A stretch of DNA of 64,000 bases from Citromicrobium sp. UBA3494 (GTDB lineage: Bacteria; Pseudomonadota; Alphaproteobacteria; Sphingomonadales; Sphingomonadaceae), in the NCBI GenBank assembly GCA_002377695.1, contig DFQH01000007.1:336343-400342 (forward strand), given 5' to 3'. Below, one piece after another: positions 37,527 to 45,883 of the stretch (positions within the stretch are counted from its first letter, which is position 1; the number at the start of each line of letters is the position of its first letter). The notes under the pieces were generated by a model, which searched no databases, was not told where the DNA came from, and saw only the letters and a program-made list of their open reading frames with translations. Position numbers and translations under genes: made by a program.

Positions 37527-38179
37527 GCCCCCGTCGGCGGTTCCTCGTCGGGAAGGCCTTCATTGCGCTCCGGGTCCAGGCCGTGGCGCAGCAGCATCGG
37601 GATCTGCGTGAAGGTGAAGGCGAGGCTCAGGCCCATGAACACCCACAGTTTGGCCCACAGCCAGCTTTCGAAGCTCAAGGACATGCGCAGCGCCTCGTTC
37701 AGCACGGCGAGGAACAGAAAGAAGAACCCCCAGTTACGCGACAGCTTGAGCCAGCCTTCCTGCGACAGGCCTTCGAACGCGGCCTCCAGCAGCCATTGCA
37801 GGAAGGCCTTGCCTTTGAGCCAGCCAATCAGCAGCACGACCCCGAAAAAGGCGTAGAGCACGGTCGGCTTCACCTGCACGTAGAACGGATCGCGCAGCAG
37901 AATCGTCATGCCGCCAAAGCCCACGATCAGGACGGTCGAGAGCATCAGCATCTTGGAAACGTGGCCGAGAACCAGCTTGCTGGTGATCAGCGCTGCGATT
38001 GCCGCGACAATGAAAGCACCCGTGGCCTTGATGATCGCCAGCAGCGTGCCGACCGAATTCTCACCATCGGGCTGGAACAGGTAATAGCTGAGCAGGAACA
38101 CGATCAGCGGACCGTAGTCGATTGCGACATTGAGCCAGCCGGACTTGGTCTTGGGAGTCTCTTGGGGGTCGGTAGACAT
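37523..38179 (-). CDS. ispZ: inner membrane-spanning protein YciB / septation protein IspZ
   Basis: A 218-residue polytopic membrane protein of the IspZ/YciB family, linked to envelope integrity and septation. About six helices, with typical sequences YGPLIVFLLSYY, FYVQVKPTVLYAFFG and SRNWGFFFLFLAVLNEALR. The ATG at 38179 (MSTDPQETPK) was chosen; the longer in-frame version would run into a repeat-derived inverted sequence. The ribosome-binding region itself lies in one arm of that repeat. It is downstream of ftsY on the same strand. Confidence 0.93.
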   Translation of the reverse strand: MSTDPQETPKTKSGWLNVAIDYGPLIVFLLSYYLFQPDGENSVGTLLAIIKATGAFIVAAIAALITSKLVLGHVSKMLMLSTVLIVGFGGMTILLRDPFYVQVKPTVLYAFFGVVLLIGWLKGKAFLQWLLEAAFEGLSQEGWLKLSRNWGFFFLFLAVLNEALRMSLSFESWLWAKLWVFMGLSLAFTFTQIPMLLRHGLDPERNEGLPDEEPPTGA

Positions 38180-38185
38180 GGTGTT

Positions 38186-38280
38186 CCGTTCGTCCTGAGC
38201 CTGTCGAAATCGTGGATGGGCGCAGCCCTGCGGCAAACATTACGCCCACGTTCGCGGTTCGACAGGCTCACCACGAACGG
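38186..38280. repeat. REP-like inverted repeat pair in the ftsY-ispZ gap
   Basis: Two 23-bp arms face each other: 38186-38208 (CCGTTCGTCCTGAGCCTGTC...) and 38258-38280 (...GACAGGCTCACCACGAACGG). They differ at only three positions when one is reverse-complemented and enclose about 49 bp. The TGAGCCTGTCGAA core resembles a dispersed REP-type motif that I recall from many sphingomonad genomes. No other copy was seen in this window. Confidence 0.75.
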
Positions 38281-38298
38281 GAGGGGAAGCGCAAGGGT

Positions 38299-39228
38299 TT
38301 AGGCCACTCCCGCAATCACGCGCGCGACCAGATCGGGATCGAAAGGCCGCAGGTCGTCCAGCTGCTCGCCCACGCCAATGGCGTGGATAGGCAAACCGTA
38401 TTTCTGCGCCGCGGCCACCAGCACGCCGCCTCGGGCGGTGCCATCGAGCTTGGTCATGATCAGGCCGGTGACGCCCGCGACCTCCTGGAAAACGTCAATC
38501 TGGCTCAGCGCGTTCTGCCCATTTGTCGCATCGAGCACCAGGACCACGTCGTGCGGCGCCTCCGGGTTGAGGCGGCCGAGCACCTTCCTGATCTTGGCCA
38601 GCTCGTCCATCAGCTCGCGCTTGTTTTGCAGGCGGCCGGCCGTGTCGACGATCAGCGCGTCGGTGCCTTCGTCCGTGCCGCGCTTGACCGCGTCGAACAC
38701 GATGCTGGCCGGGTCGCCGCCTTCGGGCCCGCGCACCAGCGGCACGCCGACCCGGTCCGCCCAGGTCTGCAACTGGCCGATCGCGGCCGCGCGGAAGGTG
38801 TCACCCGCCGCCAGCATCACCTCGTAGTCGTCCTCCATGAACAGGTGAGCGAGCTTGGCGATGGTGGTCGTCTTGCCGCTGCCGTTGACGCCGATCACCA
38901 GGATCACCTGCGGGCGCGGGAAGGCGGTGACTTCGAGCGGTTTGGCGACCGGGCGTAGGATCGCGGCGATTTCCTCCGCCACGGCCTCGCGGAGTTGCCG
39001 CTCGGTAATCTCGTTGCCGAAGCGCTGTTCGCGCAGGGCATCGCGTACGCGCCCCGCGGCCTCGGGGCCGAGGTCCGACATGATCAACGCATCCTCGATC
39101 TCATCGAGCGTCGCGTCGTCGAGCCGGGTGTTGCCGACCGGTGCGATATTCTCGCTTAGGCGATCCGATGTTTTCCTGAAGCCGCCCAGCAGGCGGTCGC
39201 TCCAGCTGGAAGAGCTGTGGTCGCTCAT
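38299..39228 (-). CDS. ftsY: signal recognition particle receptor FtsY
   Basis: SRP receptor GTPase, about 309 residues. It lacks the long acidic A domain of E. coli FtsY; the N domain starts soon after SSWSDRLLGGFRKTSDRLSE. The G domain has GVNGSGKTTTIAKLA (G1), AGDTFRAAAIGQLQ, DTAGRLQNK and TKLDGTARGG (G4). The ATG at 39228 overlaps the mtaB stop (ATGA). Its RNA partner gene ffs is at 3261 in this window. Confidence 0.96.
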   Translation of the reverse strand: MSDHSSSSWSDRLLGGFRKTSDRLSENIAPVGNTRLDDATLDEIEDALIMSDLGPEAAGRVRDALREQRFGNEITERQLREAVAEEIAAILRPVAKPLEVTAFPRPQVILVIGVNGSGKTTTIAKLAHLFMEDDYEVMLAAGDTFRAAAIGQLQTWADRVGVPLVRGPEGGDPASIVFDAVKRGTDEGTDALIVDTAGRLQNKRELMDELAKIRKVLGRLNPEAPHDVVLVLDATNGQNALSQIDVFQEVAGVTGLIMTKLDGTARGGVLVAAAQKYGLPIHAIGVGEQLDDLRPFDPDLVARVIAGVA

Positions 39229-40400
39229 GCGAGCATTCCTTCGATGATCTGGGTGGGGCGGATAGTAACGAGCTGGCCCGGCTCGGTGCCTTCCGGCAGC
39301 ACCACGCGGGCGAAATGCGGCGTGTAACCGCTGCCGTCCTTTTCCGCGAGCACTTCGTATTCTGCGCCAACCAGTGTTTCGAGCCAGCTGTCGCGCGTCT
39401 GGCGAACCGCGCTGCGCAGCTCGGCGGCGCGGCGCTTGATGGTCGCTGGTTCGATCTGCGGCATGCGCGCGGCAGGGGTCCCCTCGCGCGGCGAGTAAGG
39501 GAAGACATGCCCGTGGACGATGCCGCACTCAGCGATGATGGAAAGATTGTCCGCGTGGTGGGCGTCGGTTTCGGTCGGGAAGCCCGCGATAAGATCTGCC
39601 CCGATGGCGATCTCCGGGCGCTGTTGCTTCAACCGTGCGACGAGGCCGATCGCCTGCGTGCGGCTATGCCGCCGCTTCATGCGCTTGAGGATCAGGTCGC
39701 TGCCGTGCTGGAGCGAAAGGTGCAGGTGCGGCATCAGGCGCGGTTCGTGGGCGATGAGGTCGAACAGTCCTTCGTCGATCTCGACACCGTCGACGGAGGA
39801 GAGCCGCAGGCGAGGCAGGTCCGGAAATTCGCCCAGAATTGCTCCGACGAGCGCACCCAGCCCCGGCGCACCCGGTAGATCGTGGCCCCAGCTCGTGAGA
39901 TCGACGCCGGTCAACACCACCTCTTTCGCACCGCTCGCGATGGCGGCTTCGACATTGCGGAGAACGGTGGCGACAGCGTCGGATCGGCTGACACCGCGCC
40001 CGCGTGGGATAATACAGAAGGTGCAGGCATGGTCGCACCCGTTCTGCACACCGATGAAGGCTCTTGTGCGCGTTTGTCGGCGCGCTTCGTGCGGTTCGGG
40101 CAGGTTCCAGCTGCGGGCATCCAGCTTGGCTTCATTGGCGACGAACCCGTCGACTTCGCCCATTGCGCCGAGTGCCTCACGATCGGTCTCGGCGGCGCAT
40201 CCCGTCACCAGCAACCTCGCGTCAGGATAGGTCTTGCGTGCCCGCCGGATCGCCTGGCGCGTGTGGCGTACCGCCTCGCGCGTGACCGAGCAGGAGTTGA
40301 CCACCACCAGATCGCGCTCCGCCTCCACCAGCGCGGCAATCCGTTCGCTCTCGGCATGGTTGAGCCTGCAGCCGAGCGAGATGACCCGTTCCGCGCTCAC
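39225..40400 (-). CDS. mtaB: tRNA t6A37 methylthiotransferase MtaB
   Basis: Radical SAM enzyme that converts t6A37 to ms2t6A in tRNA, 391 residues. The N-terminal [4Fe-4S] site uses Cys11 (SLGCRLNHAES), the Cys in NSCSV and one in VTGCAAE. The radical SAM site is C-DHA-C-TF-C in NGCDHACTFCIIPRGRG. A TRAM-like C-terminal region follows. The GTG start at 40400 overlaps the dapF stop (GTGA), giving a dapF-mtaB-ftsY-ispZ run on the minus strand. Confidence 0.95.
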   Translation of the reverse strand: MSAERVISLGCRLNHAESERIAALVEAERDLVVVNSCSVTREAVRHTRQAIRRARKTYPDARLLVTGCAAETDREALGAMGEVDGFVANEAKLDARSWNLPEPHEARRQTRTRAFIGVQNGCDHACTFCIIPRGRGVSRSDAVATVLRNVEAAIASGAKEVVLTGVDLTSWGHDLPGAPGLGALVGAILGEFPDLPRLRLSSVDGVEIDEGLFDLIAHEPRLMPHLHLSLQHGSDLILKRMKRRHSRTQAIGLVARLKQQRPEIAIGADLIAGFPTETDAHHADNLSIIAECGIVHGHVFPYSPREGTPAARMPQIEPATIKRRAAELRSAVRQTRDSWLETLVGAEYEVLAEKDGSGYTPHFARVVLPEGTEPGQLVTIRPTQIIEGMLA

Positions 40401-41206
40401 GAGAAATCGTCCAGTTCGAAGGTGCCGCGATAGCTCTCCTGCGCGGGGCCCGCCATGTGGATACCGCCCTCTTCGTCGTGCCGGATCGTCAGCGTCCCGC
40501 CGGGCAGGCCGACCGCCACCTCGCTGTCGACCAGACCCTGGCGATGGGCAACGGTCGCGGTGGCGCAGGCTCCGGTTCCACAGGCAAGAGTGAGCCCGGC
40601 GCCGCGTTCCCACACGCGCAGCTTGATCGAGTCGCGCGAAACGATCTGCGCCACGTTCACATTGATACGCGCGGGGAACAGGGGATCGGTTTCTATCTCG
40701 GGTCCAAGCGTGTCCAGAGGAACCGCGTCGACGTCGTCGACGAAGAAAATCAGATGCGGGTTGCCGACGCTTACCGCGCTGGGCCGTTCGAGCATGTCCC
40801 AGCCCAGCGGCATTTCGCGCGTGTCCATCGCATAGGCGAGCGGGATGTCCTGCCAGTCGAAGCGCGCGCGGCCCATGGCAACTTCAGCCCCGGCCGCATC
40901 TGGACGGGCCTGGAGCAAACCCCCTGCGGTTTCGATGGAGGCTGCCGTCCCATGCAGAACTGCAACCGCGCGCGTTGCGTTGCCGCAGGCTTCCACTTCG
41001 CTTCCGTCGGCATTGTGAATGCGCATCGCCATGTCCGCAGTGTGCGAGGGCGAGAGGACGATCAGCTGATCGAAGCCTATGCCGCGATGCCGGTCCGCCA
41101 GTGCTGCAATCTGCGCGGGCGACAGGCGCGGCAATTCGGCGTCGCGCCCGTCGAGGATCGCGAAATCATTGCCCAGGCCGTGCATCTTGACGAAGGAAAG
41201 CCGCAT
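40397..41206 (-). CDS. dapF: diaminopimelate epimerase
   Basis: Interconverts LL- and meso-diaminopimelate for lysine and peptidoglycan synthesis; cofactor-free two-cysteine mechanism. Both catalytic cysteines are present: Cys74 in EACGNATRA and Cys207 in LACGTGACA. It begins MRLSFVKMHGLGNDFAI. The ATG at 41206 was preferred to a GTG 12 nt upstream. 269 residues, normal length. It is the first gene of the dapF-mtaB-ftsY run. Confidence 0.97.
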   Translation of the reverse strand: MRLSFVKMHGLGNDFAILDGRDAELPRLSPAQIAALADRHRGIGFDQLIVLSPSHTADMAMRIHNADGSEVEACGNATRAVAVLHGTAASIETAGGLLQARPDAAGAEVAMGRARFDWQDIPLAYAMDTREMPLGWDMLERPSAVSVGNPHLIFFVDDVDAVPLDTLGPEIETDPLFPARINVNVAQIVSRDSIKLRVWERGAGLTLACGTGACATATVAHRQGLVDSEVAVGLPGGTLTIRHDEEGGIHMAGPAQESYRGTFELDDFS

Positions 41207-41246
41207 CGTGATCCGCACTTATGGTGGGTGCGGGCCAAGGTAAAGG

Positions 41247-42923
41247 TCAGGCGCTCTTGCGTTCCATCCCTTCGGGCTGCGCTCCGGGCATGTTCGACAG
41301 CATGTCGAGTTGCTTCAGGCGCTTCATGACCGCGGCGGCATCTTCCGGCTTGCCGTAGAGATAACCCTGGCCCTTCATGTCTCCCATGGTGCGCAGGGTT
41401 TCGAGAATGGAATTGTCCTCGACCCCCTCCGCCGTGACCGGGATCTGAAGGCCCTTGCCCAGCGAGACAAGCGTGCCCACGATGTGATCCCGGTCCGCCC
41501 GGTCGAAGTCAAGCTCGGGGGCGGCCTCGGCAACCTTGCGCAGTTCGCCCACGAAGCTGCGATCGATCTTCACTCGGTCGAAGGGCAGGGTGCGCAATTG
41601 CGTGAGACTGGTGAAACCGGTGCCGAAATCGTCAAGGCTGACTCGCACGCCGAGGTTCTTCAGGCTGACGATCATCGTCTGAGCCGCCGTCAGATTCTCC
41701 TGCAGACAGCTTTCCGAAATCTCCACGTCCAGCCGTGCCGGAGGGAATTCGCTGCCCAGCAGTAGCTTGAGAAGTTTCTGCGGAAACCACGGATCACGCA
41801 GCTGCACCGGCGAAACATTGACCGAAAGCGTGAGGGAGGCGGGCCAGTCCTTTGCATCGTCCAGTGCCTGCCTGATCAGCGATTCCGATAGCGGGCCGAT
41901 GAGGCCGCAATTTTCCGCAACAGGGATAAAAATGTCCGGTCCGACCTGTCCCAGCTCGGGCGAATCCCAACGGGCCAGCATTTCGAAACCTACCAGTGCG
42001 CCCGATTCCAGATCGATCTGCTGTTCATAATGAGGCACGAACTCGCCGCGTGCCAGACCTGCGCGGATCGCCGATTCCATTTCGCGGCGGATACGCGCTT
42101 CCTCCTCCATCGACTTGTCGAACCAGCAATAGCGGTTACGGCCCGCGCGCTTGGCGTGGTACATCGCCAGATCCGCGCGGTGCATCAGTGTGCGCGCGGC
42201 GGACTCGACATCGTCGATGGGGTCGCTTTTCCGCTGCAGGGCGATACCGGCAGAGATGGTGACTTCCAGCGCGCCGACTTCGGTCTCGATCGGTTTTGCG
42301 ACGTGGGCGACCATGCGGCTTGCCCAGAGTTCGACCTGTTCCAGATCCTCGCTCTGTGTGGGTAGAACGATCGCGAATTCGTCGCCCCCAAGCCGCGCGA
42401 CGATTCCTTCGGCCGGCACCAGATCCTTGAGCCGCTGGGCGATCGCCAAAAGCACTTCGTCGCCGGCCAGGTGACCATTCGTGTCGTTGATTTCCTTGAA
42501 GCCGTCCAGGTCGATGAGCACGAAGCCGGTGTCGTGACCATCCGCTTCCGAGGTGATTGCTTCGATCAGCTTCTCCGTCGCGCAACGCCGGTTGTAGCAT
42601 CCGGTGAGCGGATCGATCTGCGAAAGATGCCGCGCCCGTTCCTCGGCTTCGCGGCGCTGGTCAATCTCCTGTCGAAGATCGACATAACGGCGCCAACCGA
42701 AGATTATGAGCGCGATATTGAGGAGCAGTGCATTGACCAGCGCGGTCTCCGGCGGGCCTACGCTTCCGTCGAGGTAATGGCGGGCGACCTGCGGCATCAC
42801 CGTTCCGCCGATGCCGACGAACATGATGATTGCGGCTGTCGCAATGCCGAGCAGGACGATATCCCTCTCCGCCTTGTTCAGGCGGGGCCGCTGCTCCGTC
42901 TTGTCCCCCGCGCGGCGGTTCAT
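41247..42923 (-). CDS. membrane GGDEF-EAL cyclic-di-GMP protein
   Basis: A 558-residue bifunctional candidate. Two N-terminal helices (about residues 22-45 and 63-78) anchor it. The GGDEF domain (about 105-265) has an intact LGGDEFAIVLP but no RxxD inhibitory site upstream. The EAL domain (about 285-535) keeps the usual catalytic positions: E-M-L-A-R in GFEMLARW, N in SVNVSPVQL, E in VEISES, DDFGTG, K in VKIDRSF and E in TAEGVED. Both activities are thus possible; no sensor domain other than the short membrane region is seen. Confidence 0.93.
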   Translation of the reverse strand: MNRRAGDKTEQRPRLNKAERDIVLLGIATAAIIMFVGIGGTVMPQVARHYLDGSVGPPETALVNALLLNIALIIFGWRRYVDLRQEIDQRREAEERARHLSQIDPLTGCYNRRCATEKLIEAITSEADGHDTGFVLIDLDGFKEINDTNGHLAGDEVLLAIAQRLKDLVPAEGIVARLGGDEFAIVLPTQSEDLEQVELWASRMVAHVAKPIETEVGALEVTISAGIALQRKSDPIDDVESAARTLMHRADLAMYHAKRAGRNRYCWFDKSMEEEARIRREMESAIRAGLARGEFVPHYEQQIDLESGALVGFEMLARWDSPELGQVGPDIFIPVAENCGLIGPLSESLIRQALDDAKDWPASLTLSVNVSPVQLRDPWFPQKLLKLLLGSEFPPARLDVEISESCLQENLTAAQTMIVSLKNLGVRVSLDDFGTGFTSLTQLRTLPFDRVKIDRSFVGELRKVAEAAPELDFDRADRDHIVGTLVSLGKGLQIPVTAEGVEDNSILETLRTMGDMKGQGYLYGKPEDAAAVMKRLKQLDMLSNMPGAQPEGMERKSA

Positions 42924-43103
42924 TGCTGGTCCCTCGGGTGGTTTGCGTTCCGTCGATCGCCATCAATGCCACTGGGTACTGAAAATCGGGTAAATGCCCG
43001 TTTGCAAATTCGTGAAAATGCTACGCAGGTGGCATGTGCTTGCGGCACTGCCGGGCGCGCCGGGCGTTCGGGCCATATGAATCCTTGAAGGGAGACGAGC
43101 ACC

Positions 43104-43511
43104 TTGCGTTACTGGCTGATGAAATCGGAACCCGACGTCTACGGGTGGGACAATCTGGAAGCCGATGGCGAAGGCGTTTGGGATGGCGTGCGCAACCACC
43201 AGGCGAAGAACAACCTTCTGGCGATGGAGGTGGGCGATCAGGCTTTCTTCTATCACTCCAATATCGGGCGCGAGATCGTGGGGATCGTCGAAATCATGGA
43301 GGCCGGGATGGCCGATCCGACAGACGAGAGCGGCAAGTGGGCGGCGGTGAAGGTAAAGCCCAAGACCAAGCTCCCCCACGTCGTCACATTGAAGGATGTG
43401 AAGGCCGAGCCCGAGCTGGCAGAGATGCAGCTGGTCAAGCTTTCGCGCCTTTCGGTTTGCGAAGTCATGCCCGACGAATGGTCGAAGATCCTCGCAATGG
43501 CCGGGGTTTGA
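43104..43511 (+). CDS. EVE domain protein (PUA-like, Thy28 type)
   Basis: A 135-residue protein consisting of one EVE domain, a PUA-like fold that binds modified bases in DNA or RNA. Signature segments are YWLMKSEPDVYGW at the N-terminus, GVRNHQAKNNLLAM and DQAFFYHSN. The start is TTG at 43104, with a GGGAG ribosome site 11 nt upstream. It is divergent from the GGDEF-EAL gene. The biological role of stand-alone EVE proteins in bacteria is not settled. Confidence 0.9.
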   Translation: MRYWLMKSEPDVYGWDNLEADGEGVWDGVRNHQAKNNLLAMEVGDQAFFYHSNIGREIVGIVEIMEAGMADPTDESGKWAAVKVKPKTKLPHVVTLKDVKAEPELAEMQLVKLSRLSVCEVMPDEWSKILAMAGV

Positions 43512-43637
43512 TAGCTTTGGTCGCAAGCGCCGGTCGCTCTGGCGCTTTCCCTTGCGTCAGGGGAACGTAAAGCCCTGTTTCTCCGTTTCTTTTACACATC
43601 GGCGATGATGCCGACGCTAAAGAAACGGAGAACGGAC

Positions 43638-43808
43638 ATGGGTGAACTGAAGAGCAAGGTCGAAGGTAACGTCAACGAAGCGATCGGCGAAGCCAAGCAG
43701 AAGTCGAACGATCCTGAAACGCGTGCCGAAGGCCGCGGCCAGGAAGCCAAGGGCAAGGCCCAGCAGACCAAGGGCGAAGTCCAGGGCGCGCTCGGCGACG
43801 ACGTCTGA
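43638..43808 (+). CDS. CsbD family stress-response protein
   Basis: A 56-residue hydrophilic Lys/Glu/Gln-rich protein of the CsbD family, typically induced by general stress; the molecular role is unknown. MGELKSKVEGNVNEAIGEAK and TKGEVQGALGDD fit the family. The ATG at 43638 has a GGAG site 6-9 nt upstream. A monocistronic gene with its own strong terminator. Confidence 0.88.
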   Translation: MGELKSKVEGNVNEAIGEAKQKSNDPETRAEGRGQEAKGKAQQTKGEVQGALGDDV

Positions 43809-43835
43809 TCGTCTGACGGCCTGACGAAACAAGGA

Positions 43836-43867
43836 GGGGCGGTGCCATCGCGGCGCCGCCCCTTTTT
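43836..43867 (+). terminator. rho-independent terminator after the CsbD gene
   Basis: GGGGCGGTGCC (43836-43846) and GGCGCCGCCCC (43852-43862) form an 11-bp stem with one G-T wobble and a 5-nt loop, followed by five T. It is close to the convergent TPP-enzyme stop at 43876. Confidence 0.88.
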
Positions 43868-43875
43868 CGTGGGGC

Positions 43876-45543
43876 CTACCCCTTGGCGCGCAGCCCGCTC
43901 ACCGTTGCACCGCTCGCGGCAAGCTGTTCGACGTCGATCCGGACGTGGATCAACCGCAATCCCGAGCGTCCCTCGGCGGCAACCAGAGCATCCTTGAACT
44001 CTTGCGTGGTGTCCGCCGTGGCGGACCATGCCCCGAAGCTCGCGCCGAATGCCGCGAAATCGGGGTTCTCCAGCCTTGTGGCGGACACGCGCTCGGGAAA
44101 TTCGCGCTCCTGGTGCATGCGGATCGTGCCATAGCCGCTATTGTCGATCACGATCACCATCAGGTCGCATCCGGCCTGCGCTGCGCTTGCCAGCTCCTGC
44201 CCGTTCATCAGGAAGTCGCCATCGCCAGCAATGGCCACCACCATCCGTTCGGGGAACCGCTTCGCCGCAGCGACCGCCGCGGGCACGCCGTAGCCCATCG
44301 CACCGCAGGTGGGCGCGAGCTGGCTGGGATGGCCAGCATAGCGCCAGTAGCGGTGCCACCAGCCCGCATAATTGCCCGCGCCGTTACAGATGATTGTATC
44401 GGCGGGCAGCGTATCGCGCATGAACTGGACGCACTGGGCCAGGTTCAACGGATAGGTGTCGTCCGGCTGGGCGGTGGCCCATTCCTCCCACTCGGCATGG
44501 GCCTGCGCACCCGCATCGAACGAAATCGGGTCTTCGCCCGCCCACAGAGCCGCGCTTTCCGCGAACTCGTCCATGCTGGCGCAGATCGCGAGGTCTGCCG
44601 GGTAGACGCTGCCCGGCTCCTCGGGGTCGGGATGGATGTGGATCAGCGTACGATCCTTGTCGACCAGCGGAGGCACCGAATAACCGTCGGTCGTCGCCTC
44701 GCCGAGCCGCGCGCCCACCACCAGCAGCAGGTCGGCGGCTTTGGCCCGCTCGACAAGCTTGGGGTTGGGACCGTAACCGAGGTTGCCCGCATAGACCGGC
44801 GATGAGGGAGAGATGGCGTCCTGCCGGCGGAACGCCGTCGCCACCGGCAGGCCGAGCCTTTCGGCGAACAGCTGGAAGTACTCGCGCGCCTTGGCGTTCC
44901 ACCCGGCACCGCCGATGATGGCAAGCGGGGCGGCGGCATCGCCGATCAGCGCCATCATCGCCTGCATCGCGTCGGGGCAGGGCGCCTGCGCGGGGCGCAC
45001 CACCTCTGCGCGCGCCTCCGCAGTGGTGGCGTCGTAGAGCATGTCTTCCGGGAGGGCGAGCACCACGGGGCCGGGCCTACCCGAAATGGCGGTCGCGTAA
45101 GCGCGGGCAATGTACTCTGGGATGCGGTCCGCTCTGTCGATCCGGGCCGCCCACTTGGAAATCGGCCCGAAGAAGGCGGGAAAATCGATCTCCTGAAAGC
45201 CCTCGCGATCGCGCATTTCCCGCGATACATCGCCGATGAACAGGATCATCGGCTGGCTATCCTGCATGGCGACATGCACGCCGATGCTGGCATTGGTCGC
45301 GCCGGGACCGCGAGTGACGAATGCGATACCCGGCTTGCCTGTCATCGCCCCGTCGGCACAGGCCATGAAGGCCACTCCGCCTTCCTGCCGACAGGTCACG
45401 ACATCGACCTGGGGGGTATCCACCAGCGCATCGAGCACGGGGAGAAAGCTTTCTCCCGGAACGGTGAAAATCCGATCGCAGCCCTGCTTGGCCAGGCAAT
45501 CGACGAGGAGGCGCGCGGCCTCGGGGGTGGTGCTGTCTGCCAT
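43876..45543 (-). CDS. thiamine diphosphate-dependent enzyme, acetolactate synthase-like
   Basis: A 555-residue TPP enzyme of the acetolactate synthase/benzoylformate decarboxylase superfamily. The N-terminal domain has VPGESFLPVLDAL and FVTRGPGATNASIG with the conserved Glu in CRQEGGVAFMA. The central domain carries AIIGGAGWNAKA, and the C-terminal TPP-binding motif is GDGDFLMNGQELASA ... NSGYGTI. No regulatory subunit gene is adjacent, so the true substrate (pyruvate, oxalyl-CoA, glyoxylate or other) is open. The ATG at 45543 (MADSTTPEAA) was chosen over upstream codons. Confidence 0.85.
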   Translation of the reverse strand: MADSTTPEAARLLVDCLAKQGCDRIFTVPGESFLPVLDALVDTPQVDVVTCRQEGGVAFMACADGAMTGKPGIAFVTRGPGATNASIGVHVAMQDSQPMILFIGDVSREMRDREGFQEIDFPAFFGPISKWAARIDRADRIPEYIARAYATAISGRPGPVVLALPEDMLYDATTAEARAEVVRPAQAPCPDAMQAMMALIGDAAAPLAIIGGAGWNAKAREYFQLFAERLGLPVATAFRRQDAISPSSPVYAGNLGYGPNPKLVERAKAADLLLVVGARLGEATTDGYSVPPLVDKDRTLIHIHPDPEEPGSVYPADLAICASMDEFAESAALWAGEDPISFDAGAQAHAEWEEWATAQPDDTYPLNLAQCVQFMRDTLPADTIICNGAGNYAGWWHRYWRYAGHPSQLAPTCGAMGYGVPAAVAAAKRFPERMVVAIAGDGDFLMNGQELASAAQAGCDLMVIVIDNSGYGTIRMHQEREFPERVSATRLENPDFAAFGASFGAWSATADTTQEFKDALVAAEGRSGLRLIHVRIDVEQLAASGATVSGLRAKG

Positions 45544-45682
45544 CACTCCGCCCGTAATGCGCAGGAGGCCGCTCGGCAATCGGGTGCCCGCATTAAGCCT
45601 TCCTGGACGGGCCTGTCCCACCGGCGGACGCATACGAGGGGACGCTCGCCAATGCTTACCAAAAGGTTAAGCCCCGTGTCCC

Positions 45683-45874
45683 ATGAGACGATCGCTTGTC
45701 CTTACCGACGAATCCGCCCGCCACCCTTTCCGCGCATCATTGATGGTGCGTCCCGATTTGCAGCGCGCCCGGATGGTGAGGAACACGCGCTGGTCCTTCG
45801 CCAAGAACGACTGGCTGGGTTTCCTGGGAGCCTACGTGGCTTGCCTGGTTGGGGCGCTGGTCTTCATCTTCTGA
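45683..45874 (+). CDS. small membrane protein, hypothetical
   Basis: A 63-residue open frame with a basic N-terminal half and one C-terminal transmembrane helix (LGFLGAYVACLVGALVFIF). The start may be ATG 45683, or a shorter version beginning at MVRPDLQ or MVRNTRW. It is divergent from the TPP enzyme and convergent with the transporter gene. It is not a shadow of another gene, since both strands are otherwise free here. No family is recognised. Confidence 0.5.
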   Translation: MRRSLVLTDESARHPFRASLMVRPDLQRARMVRNTRWSFAKNDWLGFLGAYVACLVGALVFIF

Positions 45875-45883
45875 GCGGTCCGC

